From the NCBI RefSeq assembly GCF_030551255.1, contig NZ_CP130630.1, positions 11,593,001-11,657,000 on the forward strand: a stretch of DNA of 64,000 nt, given 5' to 3'. Shown piece after piece: positions 16,960-25,749 of this stretch (positions within the stretch are counted from its first letter, which is position 1; each line of letters opens with the position of its first letter). The notes below the pieces were generated by a model that saw only the letters and a program-made list of their open reading frames with translations, did not search any database and was not told where the DNA came from. The stretch comes from Streptomyces sp. NL15-2K. GTDB taxonomy: Bacteria; Actinomycetota; Actinomycetes; Streptomycetales; Streptomycetaceae. The position numbers were made by a program, and so were the translations under genes.

Positions 16960-17621
16960 CCGGAGGCCGCCGCTCTCGGCGACCCGCTCCACGTCCCAGG
17001 CGGCACTGCTCCTCCGTCGTCCCCACCAGCAGCAAAGGATCTGTTGGGGTGCGCATCAGTCGGCCGTCTTTTGGCTTGCGGAAGGCGGGCGCCTCGTGCG
17101 GACGGGTGAGAGCGACGGGTCGACGACCGGCGCGGTCACCGCTCCGGGGCCTGACGACGGTTGAGTGGTCCTCGGCGTCCTGCCGCGCCGCTGCCCTCGC
17201 GTCGATGGCACTGGCGTGGGGCACCGAGCATCGGCATCGACGGGATGCCTTCGGCGGTGAGGGCGAGTGAGGCGGCGCTGGGTGTGGTGTCCGACGTTCG
17301 CCTCGTCGGCAGGGCTTCGGGGTGCCTACATTGCGTCATGGATGCAGTCGGCAGTGGGTTTGATCAGCGTAGGGGGGAAGGCCGATGATATTACGTATGT
17401 AATATTAAGTGGTGGTCAGTTGACGGCGAGCAGGCCCTCATCTCTGGAGGCGCATCGTTGCCGCCGGCGGACTCAGGCCATCAACCAGAAGTGGCCGGGT
17501 AGCGGGGCTGTCGCCTTTGAGGCCTCGCGGCAGCGGGCTCTGGCCAGGCATGAGTGCGGTGTCGGTTCAAGCGGTGCGCCGGTTCACCGGCGCGCTCGCG
17601 GAACGGCAGGCGTAGTGGTGC
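16960..17621. other. intergenic stretch without a recognisable gene
   Basis: No frame here looks coding. The only clear feature is the AT-rich palindrome at 17388-17405. The stretch separates the SDR fragment from the convergently oriented GlxA-type regulator. Confidence 0.4.
17388..17405. promoter_or_regulatory. AT-rich 18-bp palindrome, orphan operator-like site
   Basis: ATATTAC (17388-17394) and GTAATAT (17399-17405) flank GTAT and form a near-perfect palindrome in GC-rich DNA. It has the form of a TetR, PadR or MarR operator, but no intact gene starts within 300 bp on either side, so it may be left over from a lost gene. Confidence 0.45.
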
Positions 17622-18581
17622 TCAGTGCGTGGAGGTCAGGGCGCCTCGGAAGGTGCGCCGGTAGGCGAGTGGTGAGACGCCGATGGCGGCGTGCAGGTGT
17701 TCGCGCAGCGACGTGCCTCCGGCGAAGCCGACTTGGCCGGCGATCTCGTCCACCGGCAGGTCGGTGGTTTCCAGGAGGTGCCGTGCCCGGTCGACGCGCT
17801 GCTGGATCAGCCAGCGTCCCGGGCTCATGCCCACCTCTTCGGTGAAGCGGCGGGCGAAGGTGCGCAGGCTCATGTGGGAGTGCTCGGCGAGGTCCGCCAG
17901 GACCATCGGCTCGTGGAGGTTCTCCAGGGCCCACTGGCGGGCGGCGGCCGTTCCGCTGGCCGTGGTTGGGGGTGCCGGGTGCTGGATGTACTGCGCCTGA
18001 CCTCCGTCGCGCCATGGAGGGACGATGCACATGCGGGCCACCTGATTGGCGACTTCGCTGCCATGGTCCTTGCGGATGAGGTGCAGGCAGACATCGAGCC
18101 CGGAGGCGGCGCCTGCTGCGGTCAGGATGTCCCCGTCGTCGATGAACAGGGCGTCCGGATCGAGTGCGACCTGGGGGAACCATGAGCGGAAGAGGTCCGC
18201 GACCACCCAGTGGGTGGTGGCCGGCCGGCCGTCGAGGAGACCGGCTGCGGCGAGGACGAAGGCGCCGGTGCAGATCGATACGAGGCGACGGCCCGGAGCC
18301 GGGGACACGAGCGCCTGCGTCACGGCTTCCGACACTTCGCGGGTCACTGATGTGGAGGTGAAAGGTGGGATGACGACGGTGTCGGCGGTGTGCAGTACAT
18401 CCGGGCCATGCTCGACGGTGATCGAGAAGTCGGAGTTGGTGCGGACCGGGCGGCCGTCGACGGTGCACGTGAGGACCTCGTAGCGGCCGTCTGTGGCTCC
18501 GAAGACCCGGCTGGGGATGCCCAGTTCGAAGGGGTACACCCCGTCGATGGCCAGAACTACGACTCGGTGAAGGTGCGCCAT
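17622..18581 (-). CDS. GlxA-type AraC regulator with N-terminal DJ-1/PfpI domain
   Basis: The 319-residue protein has an N-terminal DJ-1/PfpI-like domain (RVVVLAIDGVYPFELGIPSR, LVSICTGAFVLAAAGLLDGR, THWVVADLF) and a C-terminal pair of AraC helix-turn-helix motifs (LADLAEHSHMSLRTFARRFT, DEIAGQVGFAGGTSLREHLH). ATG at 18581 places the PfpI domain correctly. The gene diverges from a secreted SnoaL-like gene 141 bp away. Degraded copies of the same pair lie at 51480-52901 and 60009-60299. Regulation of the divergent gene is a reasonable inference. Confidence 0.9.
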   Translation of the reverse strand: MAHLHRVVVLAIDGVYPFELGIPSRVFGATDGRYEVLTCTVDGRPVRTNSDFSITVEHGPDVLHTADTVVIPPFTSTSVTREVSEAVTQALVSPAPGRRLVSICTGAFVLAAAGLLDGRPATTHWVVADLFRSWFPQVALDPDALFIDDGDILTAAGAASGLDVCLHLIRKDHGSEVANQVARMCIVPPWRDGGQAQYIQHPAPPTTASGTAAARQWALENLHEPMVLADLAEHSHMSLRTFARRFTEEVGMSPGRWLIQQRVDRARHLLETTDLPVDEIAGQVGFAGGTSLREHLHAAIGVSPLAYRRTFRGALTSTH

Positions 18582-18722
18582 GGCGTGATCCCGTCGAAAG
18601 TTGGCATTCGTGCCATTGTAGCGTGCGGCGGCGGCCAGGCTCGGCACATGACGAACACCGCCACCAGGCGGCCCACCGATCAACTCATCTACGAATCCCC
18701 CGAGTCCGGAGAAGAGAGCCCC

Positions 18723-19689
18723 GTGAACACCACCGCATTCGCCCGCCGCCGTACCCTCGCCGCCGCACTCATGGTTGTCGCCCTCACCGGTGCCGCTGCC
18801 GTGCCCGCCGAACGCCGACGCTTCCGCCGCACATCGCGAAGCTCCCGGCCGCGATCGAGCCGCGGAAATTTCCAGCGCCGGATACGGCGATAGCGCCCGG
18901 CTCGGCTACCAGAAGGCGGTCGCCGTCCAGCTTCTCAAGGGTGTCTTCGAGCGGGGCGACACATCCGTCGTCGACCGTTTCGTACGGCCGGACTACATCC
19001 AGCACAACCCGCTGGCCCCCGACGGCGCCGAGGCCCTCAAGTATTTCGGTGCCTTCCAGCGGCAGCAGTACCCGGACCTGAGGTACGACATCAAGCGGGT
19101 CATCTCGGAGGGCGACCTGGTGCTCGTGCACTCGAACATCGTCCTGACCCCTGGCACCCGCGGGGTGGCCGCGTTCGACATCTTCCGTTTCCAGGGCGGG
19201 AAGATCGCCGAGCACTGGGACGTGCTGCAGGCGGTGCCGGCGACCACGGCCAACGGCAACGACATGTTCTCCACGGTCAGTCGGCCGCGGACCGAGGCGC
19301 CGGGTCGCGCGTGGCTCACCGCGTACAACAAGAGGCTGGTCACCTCATTCGTCGACCGGCTCCTGATGAACAAGGACCTGTCCGCCGTCGAATCGTACGT
19401 GGGCCCCGAGTATGACCAGCACAACCCGAACATCCCCGACGGCGTGGCAGGTGTTAAGGCCGGGCTGGGCGCCTACTTCGCACAGTTCCCGCAGTTGAGG
19501 GTCACCCCGAAGCGGATCATCGCCGAGGGCGACCTGGTGGCCGTCCACAGCCACTACGTCGAGACCCCGGGCGAGCGCGGCCGGGCGGTCATCGACCTCT
19601 TCCGGGTCAGGGACGGAAAGATCGTCGAGCACTGGGACGCCGTGCAGGACGTGCCGGAGTCCGCCGCCAACGACAACACGATGTTCTGA
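18723..19689 (+). pseudogene. secreted protein with two SnoaL-like domains, frameshifted near its N-terminus
   Basis: GTG at 18723 starts a good signal peptide (FARRRTLAAALMVVALTGAA). The frame is then lost within about 90 bp, and the rest reads in another frame to 19689. That main frame holds two tandem SnoaL/NTF2-like repeats: VDRFVRPDYIQHNPLAPDGA with GGKIAEHWDVLQAVP, then VESYVGPEYDQHNPNIPDG with DGKIVEHWDAVQDVP. The repeats suggest a small-molecule binding or isomerase fold. One or two indels separate export signal and domains, so the gene is broken unless this is a sequencing error. A terminator follows directly. Confidence 0.75.
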
Positions 19690-19696
19690 CGGCTTC

Positions 19697-19726
19697 AGGG
19701 GTCGTAGCGGTTGCGCTACGACCCCT
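19697..19726 (+). terminator. strong stem-loop after the SnoaL-like gene
   Basis: AGGGGTCGTAGCG (19697-19709) pairs perfectly with CGCTACGACCCCT (19714-19726) over a 4-nt loop, 7 bp after the stop codon. A closely similar hairpin follows the second SnoaL copy at 52911, which supports a cassette duplication. Confidence 0.85.
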
Positions 19727-19976
19727 GGTCAGCGCCTGCAACTGACCTTCACCTTCAGTTCCTCAGTACATCGCACCTGACCTGCCGTCTCGGATACACG
19801 CGTCCGTCCTCGTCCTCGGACACGTCGTCACGCGCTGTTCCAGTCTCCTGCCGCCGGTGCGGACACAGCCCCTCGGGGCGTACCCGAATCCGTCGCTGCG
19901 ACACGCATCCGCGGCTGCGCCTCACGCATTTTCCACCCCCATGAACTCAGCAGAACGCAGCACGGGAGCAGAATTC

Positions 19977-20484
19977 ATGCCGCACAAAGACTCTGGAGAT
20001 CGAAGATCGCGGGGCCGTCCTGATCGTCCGGGTCGACGGCGGCCGGCACCAGGTGTTCGGCCTCGACATCGCCCCATCAGCTGGACAAGCTGGTGGCCCG
20101 GGCCGACCGCGATCCGGATATCCGTGCCGTCGTCTTCACCGGGGCGCATCCCGAGCGGTTCGTCAGCCATGCCGCGGTCCGGTGGCTGCAGGAGGAGTCC
20201 GCCGCGAGCCCCTCGGTCGGCCTGCGCGGTGCCACCGCCGCCGTAGCGCAGCGAAGTACCTGGACCGCGCCCCTGTCATCGGGTCCGTGCTGCGCAGGAC
20301 CCACCGGAAATCCTCCTCGGAATCATCCCGGGTGGGGGCGGCACTCAGCGGCTGAACTCGCCTTGTCGGCACCCACCGGTCCTTGGCCGCGATCCTCGAG
20401 GGCAAGCCGTTCACGCTTGCGGAGGCTCTCGCTAACGGGGCGGTCGACCGGGTCGTTCCGCAGCAAAAGGTGCTCGCGGGCTGA
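19977..20484 (+). pseudogene. degenerate enoyl-CoA hydratase/isomerase gene
   Basis: Pieces of a crotonase are spread over all three frames: LEIEDRGAVLIVRVDGG, then QLDKLVARADRDPDIRAVVFTG, then EILLGIIPGGGGTQRL (the conserved E-x-GI-x-PG-x-G-GTQR segment), and finally LAEALANGAVDRVVPQQKVL. At least three frameshifts are required, so no functional enzyme can be made. Confidence 0.75.
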
Positions 20485-20486
20485 AG

Positions 20487-20664
20487 GAGCGCACGGACAA
20501 CCGGGACAAGAACATCTCACTGCCCTCGCTACGTGCCCAGCTGAAGGCCGTCAAACGATGGGGCCGCCAGGCACCGTCAGATCTGTCGGTAATTCGCCGA
20601 CCGGTGAATCTTCCAGTACCACGAGGACTTCGTCGCAAGGGCGCTTTCGTTCCTCGAATCCTGA
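20487..20664 (+). pseudogene. C-terminal remnant of an alpha/beta hydrolase
   Basis: One frame gives NRDKNISLPSLRAQLKAVKRWG followed, after a short deletion and a frame change, by FQYHEDFVARALSFLES and a stop. These two segments lie on either side of the catalytic Asp/His region in common actinobacterial alpha/beta hydrolases. The region between them and the entire N-terminus are missing. Confidence 0.6.
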
Positions 20665-20897
20665 GCCTGATCGGATGACGTCGGAACGGGCCTCACATTC
20701 GCCGTACTGATGCCCGGACCAGAGACACGAGGGGATCTCCGGCCGATCTGCGCCTCCGCAGCGCCTGGTAACTCCGACATCTGCTGGTAAAGCCCCGCCA
20801 GTTGCCGCGTTTCACTGCCGTGCCGTGAGCAGGGAAGACGCAGCCTGCCGCCTGCCGCCTGCCGCCTTCCCTGCCGTGCACAGGTCGGCGTTGGCTG

Positions 20898-21165
20898 TCA
20901 GTTGTCGAACAGTTGAAGGGCGCTGAGCCAGATTGCCCACGGGTTCACACGCTCGGGATAGCGCTCCTTCAGCGCGTTGAAGTATTCCGCGGGGTTCGTG
21001 GCCTGCTTGAGGACGACAGCGGCGACGTCGAGATAGCCTCGCGTTTCTTCAATGTCCGATGCGGGATTTCCGCGTTGCGTGTCCCTGTGACTGGCCACCA
21101 CGAACTGTGGATTCAAGGCGGCGACCTTGTCGAGGGCCTGGTGCCACGCGTCCACGCCGCCGTCT
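20898..21165 (-). pseudogene. C-terminal fragment of an MBL-fold hydrolase
   Basis: The minus-strand frame reads WHQALDKVAALNPQFVVASH, the typical late segment (P-x-x-V-V-x-x-H) of MBL-fold hydrolases, then a helical tail DIEETRGYLDVAAVVLKQA and ends WAIWLSALQLFDN at 20898. The metal-binding HxHxDH part is absent. The 5' end runs directly into an oppositely oriented helicase fragment, so the join is a rearrangement. Confidence 0.55.
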
Positions 21166-21194
21166 CGGTCTTCTCCGAGGTCCCTGACCCGGTC

Positions 21195-21853
21195 CTTCCG
21201 CTTCGGGCCTCTCCTCGCTGAACAAGCCAACCGGTGGCTCGCGTTCACCGACGCGCCCATCCGGCTGACCGGCACCGAGGCGATCCCCACGAAGGTCGGC
21301 CCCGTTACCTCCCCGGACGCCGTGCTGTGCCGCACCAACTTCGGCGCCATGACCGAAGTCATGAGGCTGCTGGACTCAGGCCACCGCGTCGCGCTGGCGC
21401 TGGCGGCACGGGACCTCAAAGAGGGCCGCCGCACCGCCCACCCCGAGCTCGTTCTCTTCGCCTCCTGGGGAGAGCTGCAGGAGTACGCGGATCACGATCC
21501 CGCAGGCTGTGATCTGCAGTATTTCGTCGAACTCGTCGACCAGCACGGGCCCGAGGCCATCATCACCGCGGTCCACGCACTGACCGGCGAGGACAAGGCC
21601 GACGTCACGGTCTCCACGGCTCACAAAGCCAAAGGCCGGGAATGGCCCGCAGTCAAGATCGCTGATGGCTCCCCCCGGCCCCCGGCCCCCGGACAGCGAC
21701 CGACACGACGACTGTGGTCGCCCGATCCCGGAGCCCGTGAGCGAAACGGAAGCCCGCCTCGCCTACGTTGTCGTGACACGCGCCCGCAGTCGACTTGATC
21801 TCGGTGGTCTTGCCTGGATCGATGATCTTCCAGCCGCCTCGGAGCCCGAGTGA
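21195..21853 (+). pseudogene. C-terminal fragment of a UvrD-like helicase
   Basis: The frame reads FGPLLAEQANRWLAFTDAPI..., then DVTVSTAHKAKGREWPAVKI, the UvrD/Rep motif V region (TAHKAKGREW). After a frameshift near 21660 it resumes with EARLAYVVVTRARSRLDLGG, the motif VI region (LAYVAVTRAR). The N-terminal ATPase motifs are missing. Both the truncation and the frame break indicate a dead fragment. Confidence 0.75.
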
Positions 21854-22028
21854 CGAGCCCAAGGACTGCCAAGAGGTTCTTCGTTATCGCTGGCGGTGTG
21901 GCTGTCGCGGCGCTGGATGAGTACCGCTCAGCGCTCCTTATTGTCCCGGTCCGAAGCCTTCGGGCTGCGTTACGGCCCGCATGTTGGCCTTCGGCATCCG
22001 GAGGACGGACTTCACGTAGGGCGCGGAT

Positions 22029-22655
22029 TCAGGTGGTGGGGCGGAAGTGCACGCTGACGGCATAGCCGCCGCCTTGACAGTAGGGCTCGCCGCCCCAGGT
22101 GGCGTAGCGCTGGCGCAGGATCAGTCCGGCCTGGGCGCACCAGTGATCGAACTCCGTCAGAGTCACGGGAGGCTCCGGCAGCGGCAGGTGTGCCGCGTCC
22201 AGCCCCATGCCCGTGACCAGCAGTCCGCCGGGGCGCAGGACGGCAGCCAGTTGCCGTACGACGGCTGATTCGGTGCCGGAGGCCAGCAGGGGGATGACGT
22301 TCCCGGCGGCAACCACCAGGTCGAAGTCCGGTTTCAGGCCGAGGTCATCCAGGTGCGCCAGGTCGCCGTGGAGCCATTCCAGCGCGGGGGCGTCACCGCG
22401 GGCGACAGCGAGCATGGAAAGGTCGGTGTCCACGCCGGTGCAGTGGTAGCCCAGCTCAGCGAGCCGGATCGCGACCCGGCCGGTGCCGCAGCCGGCGTCG
22501 AGGATCCGGGCGGCGGGCTTCAGCAGTGCGGCGCAGAAGGCGGCCTCGCCGTGGATGTCATGGCCCGTTTCGGCGAGCCGCGCGAAACGCTGGGCGTACT
22601 TCTCTCCGGCTTGTCCGCCTGTCAGTTCCGCCCAGCGGTCGCGTTGCCTGCTCAT
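22029..22655 (-). CDS. class I SAM-dependent methyltransferase
   Basis: The 208-residue protein carries the SAM motif I ILDAGCGTGRVAIRLAELGY at about residues 50-70, the acidic motif II end CTGVDTDLSML, and motif III/IV regions ALEWLHGDLAHL and DLVVAAGNVI. The length and the late LRPGGLLVTGM segment fit small-molecule methyltransferases. It is complete and free of frame breaks but has no conserved neighbours here. The substrate is unknown. Confidence 0.85.
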   Translation of the reverse strand: MSRQRDRWAELTGGQAGEKYAQRFARLAETGHDIHGEAAFCAALLKPAARILDAGCGTGRVAIRLAELGYHCTGVDTDLSMLAVARGDAPALEWLHGDLAHLDDLGLKPDFDLVVAAGNVIPLLASGTESAVVRQLAAVLRPGGLLVTGMGLDAAHLPLPEPPVTLTEFDHWCAQAGLILRQRYATWGGEPYCQGGGYAVSVHFRPTT

Positions 22656-23071
22656 GTTATGCGTGCCTTCCGGTCAGCCTCGGTAGCAGAGGCCAATACG
22701 CTGCCATCGCGCTTGATCGTAAGTAAAGACCTCGGAGCCTGCTACGAAGGTACGCGGGCGCGGCTCGTTTCAGCGAGCAGTCGCCGGACCGGATCAGGCC
22801 AGTACGTCTGCGGACGCGGCGAATTCGATGTCGTCCCGTAACCCATAACCCGGATGACCGTGCGTTCGTCGACGCGGGCCGAGTTTCGCCGTCCGCCTCG
22901 GTCTGATGCCTGGCGAAGTCCCTGGCCGCCGCACGCGCACATGCGGCCATCGCCGAGCGGCACGGAGCTGTTCTCACGAGCTGGAGCGTCTCACAGTGAG
23001 ACTCCCCCCTTCGACGCCTCCGGCATGCTCAGGACGACGTGCCAAGGCGGAGCGTGACGCATGGAGGGGAC
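22656..23071. other. intergenic stretch without a recognisable gene
   Basis: No frame is convincing. GGCCGC and GCGGCC flank a 13-bp spacer near 22926-22950, a possible weak hairpin. The stretch contains the upstream region of the methyltransferase gene and of the small membrane-protein frame at 23072. Confidence 0.3.
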
Positions 23072-23287
23072 ATGGCCAAACAGCCGTGGGGGCACCGAGA
23101 ACGGCTGCTGGCCCTGGGCGGGTTCGGGGTCCTGCCGGCGGTGTGCGGTGTAGTGGCGACGGTGGCGGGTGCCCAGTCCGGACCCGGGGTCGCCCTCACG
23201 GGTGCCGTACTCGGCTGCTGGGAGGCGTGCGGCCTATGGCTGTGGAACGCCCGGACCGGAAGAGCGAGGAAGGGCACACGACGCTGA
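23072..23287 (+). CDS. small hypothetical protein with two membrane segments
   Basis: The 71-residue frame starts at an ATG with GGAGGGGA placed ideally upstream. It has a short basic N-terminus (MAKQPWGHRERL), hydrophobic segments LLALGGFGVLPAVCGVVATV and GVALTGAVLGCWEACGLWLW, and a basic tail RTGRARKGTRR. It looks like a two-helix membrane protein. I do not recognise a family. Confidence 0.45.
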   Translation: MAKQPWGHRERLLALGGFGVLPAVCGVVATVAGAQSGPGVALTGAVLGCWEACGLWLWNARTGRARKGTRR

Positions 23288-23338
23288 CTACCTCACCCGC
23301 CGAACCGGACGCTGTCGGCGCCACGTCACCTCCCGCCG

Positions 23339-23572
23339 TCACCCCTTCTCCGGCCCCAGCCGGATCCCGTACGCCGTGATCTTGCGGTAGATCGTCGCCC
23401 GGGAGATACCCAGCGCCTTTGCCGCCTTCGCCTTGTCTCCGCCGTGGTCGAGGAGGGACCGGACGATCAGGTCGCGTTCCGTGGACTCCCAGGCGGACAA
23501 GGGATGTTGAGCCTGGGAGAGCAGGGACGGCGGGAGGTCGGACTCCTCGATGTCGCTGAACCTAGTTGACAT
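23339..23572 (-). pseudogene. Fis-type helix-turn-helix fragment of a larger regulator
   Basis: The 77-residue frame contains ERDLIVRSLLDHGGDKAKAA then KALGISRATIYRKITAYGIR, a Fis-type DNA-binding domain as at the C-terminus of GAF- or sigma54-type activators. Such a domain is normally preceded by 300 or more residues, which are absent. Its first residues MSTRFSD come from an 83-bp repeat also found at 35141. The regulator therefore appears to have been truncated at the repeat junction. Confidence 0.6.
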
Positions 23573-23634
23573 CAGCGCAGGTCACGAATGTTGCCTAGTG
23601 CCAATCGGCCATCCCGGTCACACGTGTTGTGACC
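23552..23634. repeat. 83-bp dispersed repeat, copy 1
   Basis: The segment begins GTCGCTGAACCTAGTTGACA and is about 88 percent identical by eye to 35141-35224 in the same orientation. In both places it abuts a truncated gene, here the Fis-type regulator. It may be the end of a mobile element or a recombination scar. Confidence 0.7.
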
Positions 23635-23647
23635 ACAGACGTTAGTT

Positions 23648-23851
23648 GTCACAGCCTCGGGCGCCCTGTATGACGTCACCAACGTCCTCTACAAGCGGCT
23701 GTTCGCCGAAATCGACACTGGTCAGCCCGGCGTCGCTGCCGAGTTCGCGTGGGAGGCGCTTCTCGCGATCGCAGACGCTTGGCGAGATGCGCCCAATGTG
23801 CCCGCTGAGCTGCGGAAGCTGGTATTCGATGCTGCCCTGCGGCGGGCCTGA
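23648..23851 (+). pseudogene. C-terminal fragment of an unrecognised protein
   Basis: A 67-codon frame with strong coding character ends YDVTNVLYKRLFAEIDTGQP...AFEWEALL-type helices and a stop at 23849-23851 (visible pieces: LLAIADAWRDAPNVPAEL, KLVFDAALRRA). It has no start codon with a ribosome-binding site and begins beside the 83-bp repeat. I do not recognise the family. Confidence 0.35.
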
Positions 23852-23874
23852 GCCTGGGTTCTGCCATCACACTC

Positions 23875-25437
23875 TCAGACGGAGCTGCGGGCCTCTTCGT
23901 AGTCCGGCTCCGGTATCGGACCGTGCTTCTTTCCGGCAGCAGGCAAGGTAATCAGCAGCACAGCTGCTCCGAGGAGTGCGATGACCGCGATCCAGCCCGC
24001 GCCGACGTGCATAGCATGGATAAACGCATTATCAGCAGCCTGAGCAAGAGTGGGCCGGTGGATAGCGGTGGCGATGTGGCGGGCCTGTTCGGCGGAAACT
24101 CGCGCCTGATCCTGCACCGGACCGGGTGCACCCTCCAGCGAAGGTTCGATCGCACGTCGGTACGTGATCGACATGATCGTGCCGCCTACTGCGATTCCGA
24201 TCACACTGCCGGTTTGTCGCACGGTGTTGGTGACGGCCGATCCGGCACCGGCCTGTTCCAACGGCAGGTTGCTGATCAATGCGGCCGTAACGGGGCCGAT
24301 CACCATGCCGATCGAGAGACCCTGTATCAACAACAGGATCTCGATCAAGACGAGTGGAGTTTGGAGTCCGAGGAACCCGTACCCGCCCATGGTCAGCGCA
24401 GCCACGGTTAGCGCCGGCACGGTGACAAGGCGTAGCGACAGGCGGCGAACCAGGCGCGAGGCAAGGGGTGCCCCCGCGAGCGCGCCGAATGCGGTCGGGA
24501 TATTGGCCAAACCCGCCTTCATCGGCGAAAATCCGAGCGCGCCTTGCAGGTAGAACGCGTTATAGAAAGTGATGGCGGCCACAGCAAAGAGCAGCAATCC
24601 GAGCGCCACATTGCCGCCACCGAATGTGCGTTGCGCGAGCAGGCGCGGATCAAAGCTGGGCACCTTGACACGCAGTTCGACGAGTACGAAAACGGCCAGC
24701 AGAACCAGACCGAAAACGATCGGCGCCCAGACGTCGGTACGACTCCACACAGCCACTTGCCCCGCCCGGATCAGCCCGTAGGCCAACGCCACGAGCCCAC
24801 TGATCGACAGCAACATTCCAGCGGGGTCCAGTGGCCGCAGAGTGGGGCTACGGAAATTCGGAACCAGCACGGCGAGCCCGACCAACGCCAATACCGCGAC
24901 CGGGACATTGATCAGAAAGACCGAGCCCCACCAGAAATGATCGAGCAAGAACCCCGCCAGCACCGGGCCGACGGCCATTCCGACACCGGCCGACGTCGAG
25001 AAAACGCCGATCGCGGCAGCCCGCGCAGGGCCAGTAAAGCTCCACATAAGGATGGCCAACATGGCAGGCGTGATCAGCGCGCTGCCCACCCCCATCGCAG
25101 CTCGAGCTGCAATCAGCTGGCCCGCATCGCTTGCGCACGCCGCCCACAGCGAGGACCCGGCGAAGATCACCAACCCACTGGAAAACACAGTCCGGTGACC
25201 GAACCGATCGCTCAATGCGCCTGCAGTGAACATCAATGTGGCGAAGGTCAGAGTGTACGAACCGGTCGCCCATTGCAGCTGACCGGGATTGGCCCCCAGT
25301 CCACGGACCGGGTCTGCAAGGGTCTCCAGCGTAGTACTCAGGACAGTATTGTCCAGCCAAATCAGCAGCGAACACAACATAAGAACGACAAGAATCAACT
25401 GCTGCCTGAACTTCGGCAACGTTGGAGGCGCGGTCAT
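23875..25437 (-). CDS. MFS drug transporter, DHA2 (EmrB/QacA) family
   Basis: The 520-residue protein shows the 14-helix DHA2 pattern. After helix 1 comes LIWLDNTVLSTTLETL (motif D1-like), then GALSDRFGHRTVFSSG (motif A) and GVGSALITPAMLAIL, with the helix 5 antiporter motif as GVGMAVGPVLAGFLLD. ATG at 25437 has GAAGG upstream; the frame extends further but is not MFS-like. It probably exports cationic or amphipathic compounds by proton antiport. The base composition looks lower in GC than its neighbours, which suggests separate acquisition. No regulator is adjacent. Confidence 0.92.
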   Translation of the reverse strand: MTAPPTLPKFRQQLILVVLMLCSLLIWLDNTVLSTTLETLADPVRGLGANPGQLQWATGSYTLTFATLMFTAGALSDRFGHRTVFSSGLVIFAGSSLWAACASDAGQLIAARAAMGVGSALITPAMLAILMWSFTGPARAAAIGVFSTSAGVGMAVGPVLAGFLLDHFWWGSVFLINVPVAVLALVGLAVLVPNFRSPTLRPLDPAGMLLSISGLVALAYGLIRAGQVAVWSRTDVWAPIVFGLVLLAVFVLVELRVKVPSFDPRLLAQRTFGGGNVALGLLLFAVAAITFYNAFYLQGALGFSPMKAGLANIPTAFGALAGAPLASRLVRRLSLRLVTVPALTVAALTMGGYGFLGLQTPLVLIEILLLIQGLSIGMVIGPVTAALISNLPLEQAGAGSAVTNTVRQTGSVIGIAVGGTIMSITYRRAIEPSLEGAPGPVQDQARVSAEQARHIATAIHRPTLAQAADNAFIHAMHVGAGWIAVIALLGAAVLLITLPAAGKKHGPIPEPDYEEARSSV

Positions 25438-25551
25438 GAACACCTTCGGATATCGATCGGCGGGAACCTGAACGACTGGACCATAAGCAAACTCCACGGC
25501 GCCGTCAAGCTTAGAGTTTCTTGTCAATACTGTTGCGGCCGAAGGGGCTAT

Positions 25552-25677
25552 ATGCCCTCTGCCGGATTTGCGGACTGAACAATTTTGTGCCCTCTGATGG
25601 ATTTGTGAGTTGAAGGATTTCATGACTTCCGGAGGGTTGCGACTGGGCGGATTTCATGCCCTCCAGTGAGCTGTCGC
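25552..25677. repeat. tandem imperfect 35-bp repeats upstream of the MFS gene
   Basis: Three successive units start at 25552, 25587 and 25622 (35, 35 and 34 bp), with a partial fourth at 25656. Units share a start of the type ATGCCCTCTG, a central GGATTTG-like core in the first two, and an end ATTTT or ATTTC. They lie 115 bp upstream of the MFS start. The function is unknown; tandem operator sites are one option. Confidence 0.55.
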
Positions 25678-25749
25678 ACCGCGTCCTGCGACCCCAGCTC
25701 GGTGCCCACGCCAAACCGCAGCTCCTGCCCGCCCAAGACTGTCGGAACA

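Noticed and set aside
23561..23575. TTGACA inside the 83-bp repeat as a sigma-70-type -35 box
   Set aside because: No matching -10 element at 16-18 bp and no intact gene downstream in either copy; the repeat is better described as a junction sequence.
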